38,440 bases of DNA from Bacteroidales bacterium (GCA_003446015.1 DMBU01000095.1:231-38670), one strand, 5' to 3'; shown: positions 9,279 through 18,235, counted from the first letter of the stretch. A program made the numbers and translations. The notes: generated from the letters alone by a model not told the origin.

Positions 9279-9847
9279 TCAATATATCCCAGAATAGCCA
9301 ATATAGTGTAAACCGCAAATAATATCACTGTTGGGTAAAGTTCCTTGTAAATATATAAACCTAATGAAACCGCATCAACAATAATCCAGATAATCCAATG
9401 TTCAAGGATTTTCTTTGCGAGCATCCAGGTGGCTACAAAACTTGCAGCAGTGGTGAAAGCATCCCAATATGGAATTTCCGAATCAGTATAATTAATTAAG
9501 ATATAAGCAATAAATACAAATAAGATTATTGTTGTAACAGACAAATAAATTGCTAATTTGTAACTTGTTTTTGATATTTTGAGGTCGTCTTGTTGTTTCG
9601 TTTTTGCTCCAAACATCCAGTTATACCATCCATATATACTTACAAAGACATAATAAACCTGTAAGCCCATATCGGCATAAAACTTACTCGTAAAAAACAC
9701 ATAAACATAAAGTACTGAGGTAATAAATCCTGCCGGCCAGCACCAAATATTTTGTTTTATTGATAAAAGAATGTATAATAAGCCGAAAACTAAACCAAGC
9801 AATTCAATGTAATTATTACTTATCCAGAGTAAAATCTGATGTAGCAT
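9242..9847 (-). CDS. pnuC: Nicotinamide riboside transporter PnuC
   Basis: 201 residues with about seven hydrophobic segments. The block WCWPAGFITSVLYVYVFF, then YADMGLQVYYVF and YGWYNW, is the Trp-rich core of PnuC transporters, which carry nicotinamide riboside by facilitated diffusion driven by intracellular phosphorylation. A second conserved stretch (YWDAFTTAASFVATWML, then WIIWIIVDAVSLGLY) follows. The stop overlaps the start of the NadR-like kinase gene. A -7 box lies at 9868-9875. Confidence 0.92.
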   Translation of the reverse strand: MLHQILLWISNNYIELLGLVFGLLYILLSIKQNIWCWPAGFITSVLYVYVFFTSKFYADMGLQVYYVFVSIYGWYNWMFGAKTKQQDDLKISKTSYKLAIYLSVTTIILFVFIAYILINYTDSEIPYWDAFTTAASFVATWMLAKKILEHWIIWIIVDAVSLGLYIYKELYPTVILFAVYTILAILGYIEWKKQIKIELNV

Positions 9848-9867
9848 TTAATTGATTTTAAAAGCTG

Positions 9868-9875
9868 CAAAGATA
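9868..9875 (-). promoter_or_regulatory. Putative -7 box for the pnuC operon
   Basis: Minus-strand TATCTTTG matches TAnnTTTG and lies about 20 nt before the pnuC ATG. The -33 region is T-rich without an exact TTTG. NAD-related regulatory motifs were not recognised. Confidence 0.45.
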
Positions 9876-9901
9876 TTCTATTAAATCTAAAAATCCAGAT
9901 T

Positions 9902-11506
9902 TTATTGGGTATTTAGAACCTGCTTTTGATATTGATCCCAGTTATGCATAATTTCTACGGCCCTGTTAAATCCTTTATCGCGAACATTTACAATTTGGAA
10001 ATATTCACTCATATCCCATAAGTCGCGAGCAATTAATGCCTTAACAATCATTTTAAAATCATCTTTTGATTTTTCAAACTCTTCGTCGGTAGTTTCAATA
10101 TCATTATCTTTTCCGTATGATAAAAGATCAGTTAAAATCTTATCACTTACCTCAAATCTTTCATTATATGCACTAAATTCTTTATAAGTTGATTTTAACT
10201 TATTCCTGTTTTTATCAATATATTCGAGAATAAACGAATTTAGAACACCAGTTCTTATCATTTTACTATAAAAACCTGTAACAGATGTTGTGTCCAGTGG
10301 AACAAATATGTCGGGCATAATTCCACCTCCACCATAAACGGTTCTGTTGTTTTTTAAGGTTATATATTTTAAAGAATCAGGCAGATTAATGCTATCCTTA
10401 TTTAAAAATTCTCCGTGCTCATAGCGATTATATAACTCCTTTTCATATTCTTCTTTTCCATTATCGTAAGGCTTTTGTATCAATCTCCCTGTTGGGGTAT
10501 AATATCTTGCAACTGTCAATCTTATCATAGAATTATCAGGTAAAAACATTGGACGTTGCACAAGTCCTTTTCCAAATGATCTTCTCCCAACAACAATACC
10601 TCTATCCCAATCTTGTATTGCACCAGCAACGATTTCGCTTGCAGAAGCCGAACCCTCATCAATCAGAATAAGAATTTTATCATTCTTATATTTACCATTA
10701 CCGGTGGCTTTGTTATCCGTTCTTGATGATTGCAATCCCTGGGTATAAACAATTAATTGATCCTTTTCTAAAAACAAATCGGCCAGTTCAATTGCCTTAT
10801 CCAGAAATCCCCCTCCATTACCCCTAAGATCCATGATAACAGATTTTGCACCTTGTTTCTTTAATAAATCCATCTTTTCAATGAATTCATTAAGGGTGGT
10901 CATAGAAAAACGATTAATTTTTATGTATGCAATTTCATTATCAATTAAGTAAGCTGCATCAACGCTATAAATAGGAATTTTATCGCGGATAATAGTAAAA
11001 TATAAAATTTCATTTACTCCTTTTCTTTTAACACCTACATGAACTTTTGTTCCCTTTTGGCCCAACAATCTGTCGCGCACACCTTTCGTAGTAATCTCTA
11101 CACCAGCAACATTTTCCTGGTCAACTTCAACAATTCTATCTCCTGCTCTTATTCCAACTTTCTCAGATGGCCCTCCTGATATTGGTGATATAACATAGAT
11201 CGTATCGTTTAATACATTAAACTGAATTCCTATTCCTTCGAAATTTCCTTCAAGCGGATCATTCATCTCCTGCACTTCGTCGGCAGGTATATATACTGAA
11301 TGAGGGTCTAATTCTTTTAAGATATTGATAATAGCATTTTCAACAAGTTGTTTTGAATCAACAGAATCAACATAATAAGAAGAAATGTATCCTAATGCTC
11401 TACTAAATTTAAAGATATCCTCGGTTAAGTATTGAGAAAATAATTTAGCTGGTACTAAAAAGAATAAAAAAATGATTATGTATTTAGAAAGTTTTAGCTT
11501 TATCAT
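9902..11506 (-). CDS. Carboxyl-terminal processing protease (S41 family, CtpA-like)
   Basis: 534 residues with an N-terminal signal (YIIIFLFFLVPAKLFSQ). A PDZ domain (about 85-170, with AGDRIVEVD) is followed by the S41 peptidase core. The nucleophile segment EGSASASE is at about 284-291 and the general base Lys lies in SFGKG at about 313, so the Ser-Lys dyad is intact. NGGG in RGNGGGFLDKA is the usual S41 substrate-binding turn. It would act in the periplasm, trimming C-termini of envelope or lipoprotein substrates. It lies 53 nt after the second SiaC-like gene and 54 nt before pnuC. Confidence 0.9.
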   Translation of the reverse strand: MIKLKLSKYIIIFLFFLVPAKLFSQYLTEDIFKFSRALGYISSYYVDSVDSKQLVENAIINILKELDPHSVYIPADEVQEMNDPLEGNFEGIGIQFNVLNDTIYVISPISGGPSEKVGIRAGDRIVEVDQENVAGVEITTKGVRDRLLGQKGTKVHVGVKRKGVNEILYFTIIRDKIPIYSVDAAYLIDNEIAYIKINRFSMTTLNEFIEKMDLLKKQGAKSVIMDLRGNGGGFLDKAIELADLFLEKDQLIVYTQGLQSSRTDNKATGNGKYKNDKILILIDEGSASASEIVAGAIQDWDRGIVVGRRSFGKGLVQRPMFLPDNSMIRLTVARYYTPTGRLIQKPYDNGKEEYEKELYNRYEHGEFLNKDSINLPDSLKYITLKNNRTVYGGGGIMPDIFVPLDTTSVTGFYSKMIRTGVLNSFILEYIDKNRNKLKSTYKEFSAYNERFEVSDKILTDLLSYGKDNDIETTDEEFEKSKDDFKMIVKALIARDLWDMSEYFQIVNVRDKGFNRAVEIMHNWDQYQKQVLNTQ

Positions 11507-11559
11507 AATACTTTGAATTAAGTTGGAGTAATAAATATAACAAACTTAATGTTAGTTTG

Positions 11560-11958
11560 TTAACGAGGGATTAAATTAAAAGGTATTTTAATAACATCAG
11601 AAAGGTCCTCTCCATCTTCGAAAATCTGGTCGTCAATATCATCGTAATACCAATCAACATTAATTTGTGCACCCTTATCAAACAATTTTTTAAAATGATC
11701 TAATATTTGTAAAATATATTTTGATGATGCAGAGTTCATATAGGTTAAATCGAATTTTAAATTGAATATAAAACTCTCATAATCTGCTTCTTCTGTCAGG
11801 ATTTTTTTGATGTACTTTTCAACTTTATAGATTAATGAATCATAAAATGCAACAACATCTTCGGGACGAGAAATACCTATTAACTCAAATTTTCGATTTT
11901 TAACATCAAACACAATTTTCGGAGTAAATTCTGTTGATTCGATATGAAGATTTTCCAT
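11560..11958 (-). CDS. SiaC-family regulatory phosphoprotein (DUF1987), copy 2
   Basis: 132 residues, clearly paralogous to copy 1: TPKIVFD near the N-terminus, DLTYMNSASSK in the phosphosite region, then WYYDDIDDQIFEDGEDLSDVIKIPFNLI. The residue aligned with Thr68 of copy 1 is Ser76 here, a conservative but notable change. It lies 16 nt downstream of its own SiaB-like gene and 53 nt upstream of ctpA. Having a kinase partner in the same order as the first pair suggests a duplicated but insulated module. Target protein unknown. Confidence 0.85.
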   Translation of the reverse strand: MENLHIESTEFTPKIVFDVKNRKFELIGISRPEDVVAFYDSLIYKVEKYIKKILTEEADYESFIFNLKFDLTYMNSASSKYILQILDHFKKLFDKGAQINVDWYYDDIDDQIFEDGEDLSDVIKIPFNLIPR

Positions 11959-11974
11959 TTTTATAAGACAGGGT

Positions 11975-12490
11975 TTATTTAGGATTAACCATTATTTCAA
12001 GTGTGTAATATAGTAATTTATTGTCAATTTTCTGGAATGAATATCTAATTTTATTCTTTGCAACCTTAGCAATTCTTATTAATCCAGTTCCTGAAGTATT
12101 TTTTTCTGAAAACATTTCTTCTTTCAGTACTTCTTTGTACAGCTCTTTCAGTTGGTCTAAACTTAAATTATTTATTTTATCAATTTTTGATTTTATATTC
12201 TCGGTATCTTCTATTAAAACAGGATTTGATGCACAAATTTTAAATCCCGACTCCAACTTTAAAATTTTAAATTCAGGGATAATATGATCAAGTTCATATT
12301 TCTCTCTAATGGATTGAATATATTGATAATTATTTTCCAGCATCTCAATCATTACAATTTGAATTTTTTTATAAAAGTAATTTCCAATATTATTCTCTTT
12401 TACAAATAAAGAAAATTCTATTAAAAGTTTATTTAACAAACAATAATCAAAAAATGCTTTATGTTGGATTATGATCGTTTCAGTTTTCAT
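11975..12490 (-). CDS. SiaB-family protein kinase (DUF6272), copy 2
   Basis: 171 residues, diverged paralogue of copy 1. The N-box-like IEMLENNYQY (about 48-57) has Glu49 and Asn53 in the right spacing, and the glycine loop is reduced to NTSGTGLI (131-138). The LKELYKEVLKEEMFSEK helix before it matches LKELYKFVLNNQKFSDK in copy 1. It probably phosphorylates the SiaC-like protein encoded 16 nt downstream. It follows guaA after a terminator-like hairpin, so it may have its own start of transcription or depend on read-through. Confidence 0.78.
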   Translation of the reverse strand: MKTETIIIQHKAFFDYCLLNKLLIEFSLFVKENNIGNYFYKKIQIVMIEMLENNYQYIQSIREKYELDHIIPEFKILKLESGFKICASNPVLIEDTENIKSKIDKINNLSLDQLKELYKEVLKEEMFSEKNTSGTGLIRIAKVAKNKIRYSFQKIDNKLLYYTLEIMVNPK

Positions 12491-12513
12491 TATCGAATTT
12501 TATGTAAGCCAAT

Positions 12514-12539
12514 AAAAAAAGGGAACAGAACTTCCCCTT
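12514..12539 (-). terminator. Intrinsic terminator after guaA
   Basis: On the minus strand AAGGGGAA pairs with TTCCCTT across a short loop and is followed by seven T. It lies just after the guaA stop codon, between guaA and the second SiaB-like gene. Confidence 0.6.
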
Positions 12540-12546
12540 AAATCGA

Positions 12547-14076
12547 TTATTCCCACTCAATAGTTGCAGGTGGTTTTGAACTAATATCATAAACTACCCT
12601 GTTAATTCCTTTTACCTTATTTATTATCTTATTAGAAATATCTGCTAAAAACTCATAAGGTAAATGCGACCAATCGGCTGTCATTCCATCTGTTGATGAA
12701 ACTGCGCGTAATGCTACAGCATTCTCGTATGTACGCTCATCTCCCATTACGCCAACAGATTGCACTGGTAATAAGATAACACCAGCCTGCCATACTTTAT
12801 CGTATAAGCCATATTCCTTAAGACCTTCAATATAAATATCATCAACATCCTGCAGAATTCTAACTTTTTCATGAGTGATATCTCCTAAAATTCTTATTGC
12901 TAAACCCGGTCCAGGAAAAGGATGTCTTTGTAACAACTCACTTTTAATTCCGATTGATGCACCAACTCTTCGAACTTCATCCTTAAATAAAAGTTTTAAT
13001 GGTTCAACAATTTTCAAGTTCATTTTTTCGGGTAATCCTCCAACATTATGATGTGATTTAATTGTTGCGGATGGACCATTTACAGATATCGACTCAATAA
13101 CATCAGGATAAATTGTACCTTGAGCTAACCATTTTACATCTTTTATTTTATGTGCTTCCCGATCGAATATTTCAATAAAAACCCTACCAATTACTTTTCT
13201 CTTACCTTCAGGATCGGAAATATCCTTTAACTGACTTAAAAATTGTTCTTTAGCATCAACACCAATAACATTAAGGCCCATATCTTTGTATGACTCCAGA
13301 ACCTTTTCAAATTCATTCTTTCTTAACAAACCATTATCAACAAAAATACAAGTTAGATTTTTACCAATTGCTTTGTGGAGTAACACTGCTGCTACAGAAG
13401 AGTCAACTCCTCCTGATAATCCCAGAACGACTTTGTCATTCCCTAATTTTTGTTTTAATTCTTTAATTGTATCTTCTGCAAATACCGAAGGAGTCCAGTC
13501 TTGTTTACAGCCACATATGTTAACTAAAAAATTATAAAGAAGTTCTTTCCCTTGTGTGGTATGATAAACTTCAGGATGAAATTGAATGCCATAGGTTTCC
13601 TCATCCATTATTTTAAAACCACCAAACTTTACATCACTGGTGCTGGTTATAATCTGATAATTGTCTGGAATCTTAGTTATTGTATCACCATGCGACATCC
13701 AAACCTGAGTATCTAACTCAAGTCCTTTCATTAGCTTATCATTCTGATCTATGTAACTAAGTCTGGCCCTACCGTACTCACGATGTTTTGAAGGAAGAAC
13801 TTCGCCACCATAATTTTGAGCTAAAAATTGCGCTCCATAACACACACCTAATAAGGGATAAAATTTCTTAATTTTTGATAAATCGGGAACTGGTGCATTC
13901 TCATCTCTTACAGAAAAAGGACTTCCAGACAAGATTACACCTTTAAACGTTGAATCGAGTTTAGGAATTTTATTAAACGGATGAATCTCACAATATACAT
14001 TTTGTTCGCGTACCCTGCGGGCTATTAATTGAGTATATTGAGATCCAAAATCTAAAATTAAAATCTTTTCGTGCAT
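12547..14076 (-). CDS. guaA: GMP synthase (glutamine-hydrolysing)
   Basis: 509 residues, standard length. It converts XMP to GMP with ATP and glutamine. The class I amidotransferase domain has the catalytic Cys79 in GVCYGAQ and His/Glu in FHPEVYH. The ATP pyrophosphatase P-loop is LSGGVDSSV. The C-terminal dimerisation domain ends in KPPATIEWE, the canonical terminus. A -7 box is at 14114-14121 and a terminator follows the gene, so it is probably monocistronic. Confidence 0.98.
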   Translation of the reverse strand: MHEKILILDFGSQYTQLIARRVREQNVYCEIHPFNKIPKLDSTFKGVILSGSPFSVRDENAPVPDLSKIKKFYPLLGVCYGAQFLAQNYGGEVLPSKHREYGRARLSYIDQNDKLMKGLELDTQVWMSHGDTITKIPDNYQIITSTSDVKFGGFKIMDEETYGIQFHPEVYHTTQGKELLYNFLVNICGCKQDWTPSVFAEDTIKELKQKLGNDKVVLGLSGGVDSSVAAVLLHKAIGKNLTCIFVDNGLLRKNEFEKVLESYKDMGLNVIGVDAKEQFLSQLKDISDPEGKRKVIGRVFIEIFDREAHKIKDVKWLAQGTIYPDVIESISVNGPSATIKSHHNVGGLPEKMNLKIVEPLKLLFKDEVRRVGASIGIKSELLQRHPFPGPGLAIRILGDITHEKVRILQDVDDIYIEGLKEYGLYDKVWQAGVILLPVQSVGVMGDERTYENAVALRAVSSTDGMTADWSHLPYEFLADISNKIINKVKGINRVVYDISSKPPATIEWE

Positions 14077-14113
14077 GTTTTATGTTTTTCTTGCCTTCAA
14101 TTAAATAATGTGG

Positions 14114-14121
14114 CAAAGATA
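14114..14121 (-). promoter_or_regulatory. Putative -7 box for guaA
   Basis: Minus-strand TATCTTTG matches TAnnTTTG about 40 nt before the guaA ATG. No exact TTTG at the -33 position. Confidence 0.45.
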
Positions 14122-14183
14122 ATATTATTGACTGAATTAATTTAAGCTAAAATCAGATTTGGAAAAATACAATCATTTAGTTT

Positions 14184-15113
14184 TTACTCTTCGCGGCAAA
14201 GTTCTATCTGATATTTCTCGCCGTCTTCTGCAGCAAAAGTATTTGGAAATATCTCTCGGGCTTCATTTACAAGTGATGATACGTCTTTATATCTCGCCGA
14301 AAAATGACCTAATATTAGTTTTTTAACCTTTGCCATGCTTGCTATTTTAGCAGCATCTTCAGAAGTTGAATGTGAAGTAAGCTTAGCTTGTCTTTTCAGA
14401 TTTTTGGCATAGGTTGCTTCGTGAAACAATAGATCGACTCCACTTATTAAAGGAACTATCTTTTCTGTAAACGCAGTATCGGTGCAATATGCATAGGATC
14501 GAATTTTGTAAGGAGGGAGTGTCAGCTTTTCATTTGATATAATTTCATTATCCTCGTTTACAAAATCATTTCCCTCTCTAATTCCCTGAATTTGGCTTAT
14601 TGGAATCTTATGAAACTGAACAACATTTTTTCTTAAATTTCTTAAATGAGGCTTTTCAGTAAATTTAAATCCACAAGCGGGTACCCGATGTTTTAGAGGG
14701 ATTGTTTCAACTACAATTTTATCATCTTCATAAATTACTTCATTCAATTTTGGTTTTAGATGATGATATACTATTTTAAAAGATAAGGTTTTCTCAAAGT
14801 ATTCAATATGTCGATTTAGTATATTTTCTAATTCAGGATGTGAATATATATGCAGATCCGTATCTCTGTTTAGTAAATTAAATGTTGAGATTAAACCAAA
14901 TAAACCAAAGATATGATCACCGTGTAAATGACTAATAAAAATGTTGTTGATTTTTCCTAACCGAATTTTATTTTTACGAATCTGCATTTGAGTTCCTTCA
15001 CCACAATCGATTAAAAAAAACCGCTCATGTACATTGAGCACATGAGCGGTTAAGTTTCTTTTCGAAGTTGGTACAGCAGAACTGCTTCCTAATATTGTTA
15101 ATTCGAAAGTCAA
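14184..15113 (-). CDS. rnz: Ribonuclease Z
   Basis: 309 residues, the usual short RNase Z length. This metallo-beta-lactamase-fold enzyme trims the 3' ends of tRNA precursors, which suits a genome whose visible tRNA gene lacks an encoded CCA. The zinc motif HLHGDH, the preceding DCGEGTQMQI, the RVPACGF segment and the late GHFSARY (His ligand) are all present. It starts 13 nt after the STAS gene, downstream of rpsA. A perfect terminator-like hairpin lies within codons about 21-32 (see the separate entry). Confidence 0.95.
   Translation of the reverse strand: MTFELTILGSSSAVPTSKRNLTAHVLNVHERFFLIDCGEGTQMQIRKNKIRLGKINNIFISHLHGDHIFGLFGLISTFNLLNRDTDLHIYSHPELENILNRHIEYFEKTLSFKIVYHHLKPKLNEVIYEDDKIVVETIPLKHRVPACGFKFTEKPHLRNLRKNVVQFHKIPISQIQGIREGNDFVNEDNEIISNEKLTLPPYKIRSYAYCTDTAFTEKIVPLISGVDLLFHEATYAKNLKRQAKLTSHSTSEDAAKIASMAKVKKLILGHFSARYKDVSSLVNEAREIFPNTFAAEDGEKYQIELCREE
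15013..15051 (-). terminator. Terminator-like hairpin inside the rnz coding sequence
   Basis: On the minus strand the 12-nt arm AACCGCTCATGT (15051-15040) is perfectly repeated in inverted form at 15030-15019, with a 9-nt loop, and runs directly into a T tract (eight T, 15020-15013). It begins 62 nt after the rnz ATG. The codons encode the conserved LTAHVLNVHERFF stretch, including a G/C-rich Arg codon (CGG) that is unusual for this AT-rich DNA. Confidence 0.6.
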
Positions 15114-15126
15114 TTAAAATCCTGGT

Positions 15127-15498
15127 TTATTTACCATTGCTTCCACGACTTTCTTCCTCAGTATTAACAATATCAACAGCCTCTTCAGTCGAATATGCAA
15201 TATTCAATACCGTATCTAACTGCGATATAGTAATTAGTCTGTCAACAGCATCATTTAATCCTGTTAAAACAAACGTTCCATTAGCATTTTTACAAAGACG
15301 ATTGGCGACTAGAATAGCACTTAATCCTGATGAATCACAGTATCTGCAATTGCTTAAATCAAGTATGATGTTTTTTTCTCCTTTTCCGGAGATTAAAACT
15401 AATTCGGATTTCAAACTTGGCGCAACATTCGTGTCAAGTTTTTCTTCCATTACCTGAATTAAAGTGTACTTTTCTAGTTTTTCAATCTTAAATTCCAT
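15127..15498 (-). CDS. STAS-domain protein (anti-sigma factor antagonist type)
   Basis: 123 residues forming one STAS domain. The phosphorylatable serine motif is CDSSGLSAIL (about 59-68), as in SpoIIAA/RsbV proteins. Such proteins are switched by phosphorylation from a GHKL kinase and bind regulators in their unphosphorylated form. No dedicated kinase or sigma factor sits next to it. It is 29 nt after rpsA and 13 nt before rnz, so it is probably co-transcribed with both. Whether either SiaB-like kinase in the window acts on it is unknown. Confidence 0.88.
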   Translation of the reverse strand: MEFKIEKLEKYTLIQVMEEKLDTNVAPSLKSELVLISGKGEKNIILDLSNCRYCDSSGLSAILVANRLCKNANGTFVLTGLNDAVDRLITISQLDTVLNIAYSTEEAVDIVNTEEESRGSNGK

Positions 15499-15527
15499 TG
15501 TAATTAGTTTTTTAATTAAAACAAGAG

Positions 15528-17687
15528 TTATTCAGAAGCTTTATCTTCCTTATCTTCTTTATTCTCTTTTGCTTTCTCACTTGCCGAACTAGCAGGTTTC
15601 TCAGCTTTAGGTTTTTCTTCTTTTACAGCTTCTTCTTTCTTAGCTTTTGGTTTAGCTTTTGGTTTAGCAGTTTTAGTTTCCGCTTTTTTTGCTTCTTCTT
15701 TAGCATCCATTTCTGCTTTCTTCTCAGCTATTTCCTTTTTTTGCTCTTCTTCCATCTCATTTTTTAGAGAAGCCAATTCTGAAATATCACCTAAAGTTGT
15801 AACCTCAAGATTTGATTTTATCTTTTTAACTGCTTTTTTGTTAGTTGCTGATTTTTGCTTTCTTTCTGCAGCTTCTTCGTCTTTCTTTTCATCTTCAAAT
15901 ACTCTGCTGTGAGATAAAATTATCTTTTTAGACGATTTCGAAAATTCGATTACTTTAAAATCTAATTTTTCGTCAACTTTTGCAGTATTTCCATCTTCTT
16001 TAACAAGATGTTTTGGAGTAACAAAACCTTCAACACCATATGGTAAAGCAATTACAGCACCTTTATCAAAAACTTCAACTACAGTTCCTTCGTGAATTGA
16101 ACCAGAAGTAAATACAGTTTCGAATACATCCCATGGATTTTCTTCTAATTGCTTGTGACCTAAGCTCAATCTGCGGTTTTCTTTATCAATTTCAAGAACA
16201 ACTACGTCAATGCTTTCTCCAATTGAAGTAAACTCAGCTGGATGCTTAATTTTCTTTGTCCATGAAAGATCTGAAATATGGATTAAACCATCAACACCTT
16301 CTTCTATTTCAACAAATACACCGAAATTTGTAAAGTTACGAACAGTAGCACTGTGTTTGGTTCCTACAGCATATTTCTCATCAACATTACTCCAAGGATC
16401 AGTTTTAAGTTGTTTAATGCCTAATGACATTTTTCTTTCTTCACGATCCAGGGTAAGAATTTGTGCTTCAACTTCGTCGTTCACTTGTAAGAATTCCTGA
16501 GCACTTCTTAAATGCTGCGACCATGACATTTCTGATACGTGAATAAGTCCTTCAACTCCAGGTTGAATTTCAACAAATGCACCATAATCAGCTAAAACAA
16601 CAACTTTTCCTTTTACTGTATCACCCACTTTAAGTTCTTTATCTAAAGAATCCCAAGGATGAGGAGTTAATTGTTTTAAACCAAGAGCAATTCGTTTCTT
16701 ATCATCATCAAAATCAAGAATAACAACATTCAATTTTTGATCTAATTGAACGATTTCTTCAGGATGATTTACACGGCCCCAGGATAGATCAGTGATGTGG
16801 ATTAATCCATCAACACCTCCAAGGTCGATAAATACGCCATAAGAAGTAATATTTTTAACAGTTCCTTCAAGGACCTGACCTTTTTCTAATTTAGCAATAA
16901 TTTCTTTCTTTTGTTGTTCTAATTCCTCTTCAATAAGAGCTTTGTGAGAAACAACAACGTTTTTAAATTCATGATTGATTTTAACAACCTTGAATTCCAT
17001 GGTTTTTTCAACATAAATATCGTAATCACGAATTGGTTTCACATCAATTTGTGAACCTGGTAAGAACGCTTCAATGCCAAATACATCAACGATCATACCA
17101 CCTTTAGTACGACATTTAATAAAACCTTTAATAATTTCATCTTTTTCAAGAGCTTCATTAACACGATCCCAAGAACGTAATGCTCTTGCTTTTTTATGAG
17201 AAAGTACTAATTGACCATCTTTGTCTTCCTGACTTTCAACATAAACTTCCACTTTATCACCAGCTTTTAATTCTGGATTATAACGGAATTCATTTAAACT
17301 AACAACTCCTTCAGATTTATAACCAATATTGATTACAACTTCACGTTTGTTCATCGATACAACAGTTCCATCAATTACTTCATTTTCAGTAATTGTTGAA
17401 AGTGTTTGATCATACATTTTCTCAAATTCTACTTTATTTTTAGCTTGAGAAAATCCTCCATCATTTGAAAGGTTATCCCAATCAAAATCGCCATCTGGAG
17501 TGGCAAATTTAATAACAGATCTATCTTTCTCGTTCACTTTGCTATCAGATTTTTCTTCAACCTCAACTGCCGGACTGGCAGATTTTGCATCCTCTTCAAC
17601 CATTACAGTTTTTTCAGCTTGCACATTTTCCTTCTGCTCAACATTCTCCTCTTGCTCAACAGATTTATTCACATCGTTTTCAGTCAT
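15528..17687 (-). CDS. rpsA: 30S ribosomal protein S1
   Basis: 719 residues with six S1 RNA-binding repeats: domain 1 around VIDGTVVSMNKREVVI, domain 2 around KGFIKCRTKGGMIVD, and four further repeats with the typical YGVFIDLGGVDGLIH-type core. An acidic, low-complexity N-terminus (about 100 residues) and a long Lys/Glu/Ala-rich C-terminal tail (about the last 100 residues, with repeated KAE and KPK units) extend it beyond the roughly 560 residues of the E. coli protein; this is usual for Bacteroidota. It promotes mRNA binding to the 30S subunit, which matters where Shine-Dalgarno sites are weak. It probably leads an rpsA-STAS-rnz transcript. Confidence 0.95.
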   Translation of the reverse strand: MTENDVNKSVEQEENVEQKENVQAEKTVMVEEDAKSASPAVEVEEKSDSKVNEKDRSVIKFATPDGDFDWDNLSNDGGFSQAKNKVEFEKMYDQTLSTITENEVIDGTVVSMNKREVVINIGYKSEGVVSLNEFRYNPELKAGDKVEVYVESQEDKDGQLVLSHKKARALRSWDRVNEALEKDEIIKGFIKCRTKGGMIVDVFGIEAFLPGSQIDVKPIRDYDIYVEKTMEFKVVKINHEFKNVVVSHKALIEEELEQQKKEIIAKLEKGQVLEGTVKNITSYGVFIDLGGVDGLIHITDLSWGRVNHPEEIVQLDQKLNVVILDFDDDKKRIALGLKQLTPHPWDSLDKELKVGDTVKGKVVVLADYGAFVEIQPGVEGLIHVSEMSWSQHLRSAQEFLQVNDEVEAQILTLDREERKMSLGIKQLKTDPWSNVDEKYAVGTKHSATVRNFTNFGVFVEIEEGVDGLIHISDLSWTKKIKHPAEFTSIGESIDVVVLEIDKENRRLSLGHKQLEENPWDVFETVFTSGSIHEGTVVEVFDKGAVIALPYGVEGFVTPKHLVKEDGNTAKVDEKLDFKVIEFSKSSKKIILSHSRVFEDEKKDEEAAERKQKSATNKKAVKKIKSNLEVTTLGDISELASLKNEMEEEQKKEIAEKKAEMDAKEEAKKAETKTAKPKAKPKAKKEEAVKEEKPKAEKPASSASEKAKENKEDKEDKASE

Positions 17688-17746
17688 TTAAGTAAAATAA
17701 TTAATTTTTAATAAGTTAGACAATATTTATAGATTAAATCAGTGTG

Positions 17747-17754
17747 CAAAAATA
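17747..17754 (-). promoter_or_regulatory. Putative -7 box for rpsA
   Basis: Minus-strand TATTTTTG fits TAnnTTTG about 60 nt before the rpsA ATG. The -33 region is T-rich without an exact TTTG. Confidence 0.45.
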
Positions 17755-17866
17755 TAATTTTTATTTAATTATTTAAAAATAAAGATACTAAAAAAACTAT
17801 ATATTAATCAAATATGTATTTCATATTGCATCAATGGATTGTATACATCTTATAGTATATGGTCTT

Positions 17867-18235
17867 TTAATGAATTATAAGGGCCGCAATTTTTTCCTTC
17901 AAAATAATTCGATCAATAGGTTTTGTTAAAAAATCAGATACTCCATTTTGAAATAATTCATTTCTAAGCTTATCATCGTCCATTCCCGAAATAACAAGAA
18001 TTGGAATTTTAAAATCATTTAATTTTTGTTTAATAAGTGAAACTAACTCAACACCAGCTATTCCAGGCATATTAAGGTCAGCAATAACAAGGTCCGGAAT
18101 TTCGGTCGTTTCAATGAAAGTTATAGCCTCAACAAAATTTTCTGCAAGTGAAAGATGGTATTGACTGCATAAAAGCTTTTGGATTATTTTTCGGTAAATA
18201 ATATCATCATCAATGATAAGAATCCTATTTTTCAT
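17867..18235 (-). CDS. Single-domain response regulator (receiver only)
   Basis: 122 residues, one CheY-like receiver domain with no output domain. The acidic pocket IIDDD is near residues 6-10, the phosphoacceptor Asp lies in VIADLNMPG (about residue 54) and the conserved Lys is in FLTKPI (about 104). It would pass a phosphoryl group or act through protein contacts. No histidine kinase is adjacent; upstream on the opposite strand is the sugar dehydrogenase gene. The gene is alone on its transcript as far as I can see. Confidence 0.88.
   Translation of the reverse strand: MKNRILIIDDDIIYRKIIQKLLCSQYHLSLAENFVEAITFIETTEIPDLVIADLNMPGIAGVELVSLIKQKLNDFKIPILVISGMDDDKLRNELFQNGVSDFLTKPIDRIILKEKIAALIIH

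Noticed and set aside
12547..14076. Functional link of guaA with the SiaB/SiaC pair through cyclic di-GMP
   Set aside because: A terminator separates them, guaA is a housekeeping gene and no GGDEF protein is in the window; nearness alone is not evidence.
17867..18235. Two-component pair with a nearby kinase
   Set aside because: No histidine kinase is encoded on either side; the SiaB-like proteins lack the features of a His kinase and are 5 kb or more away.
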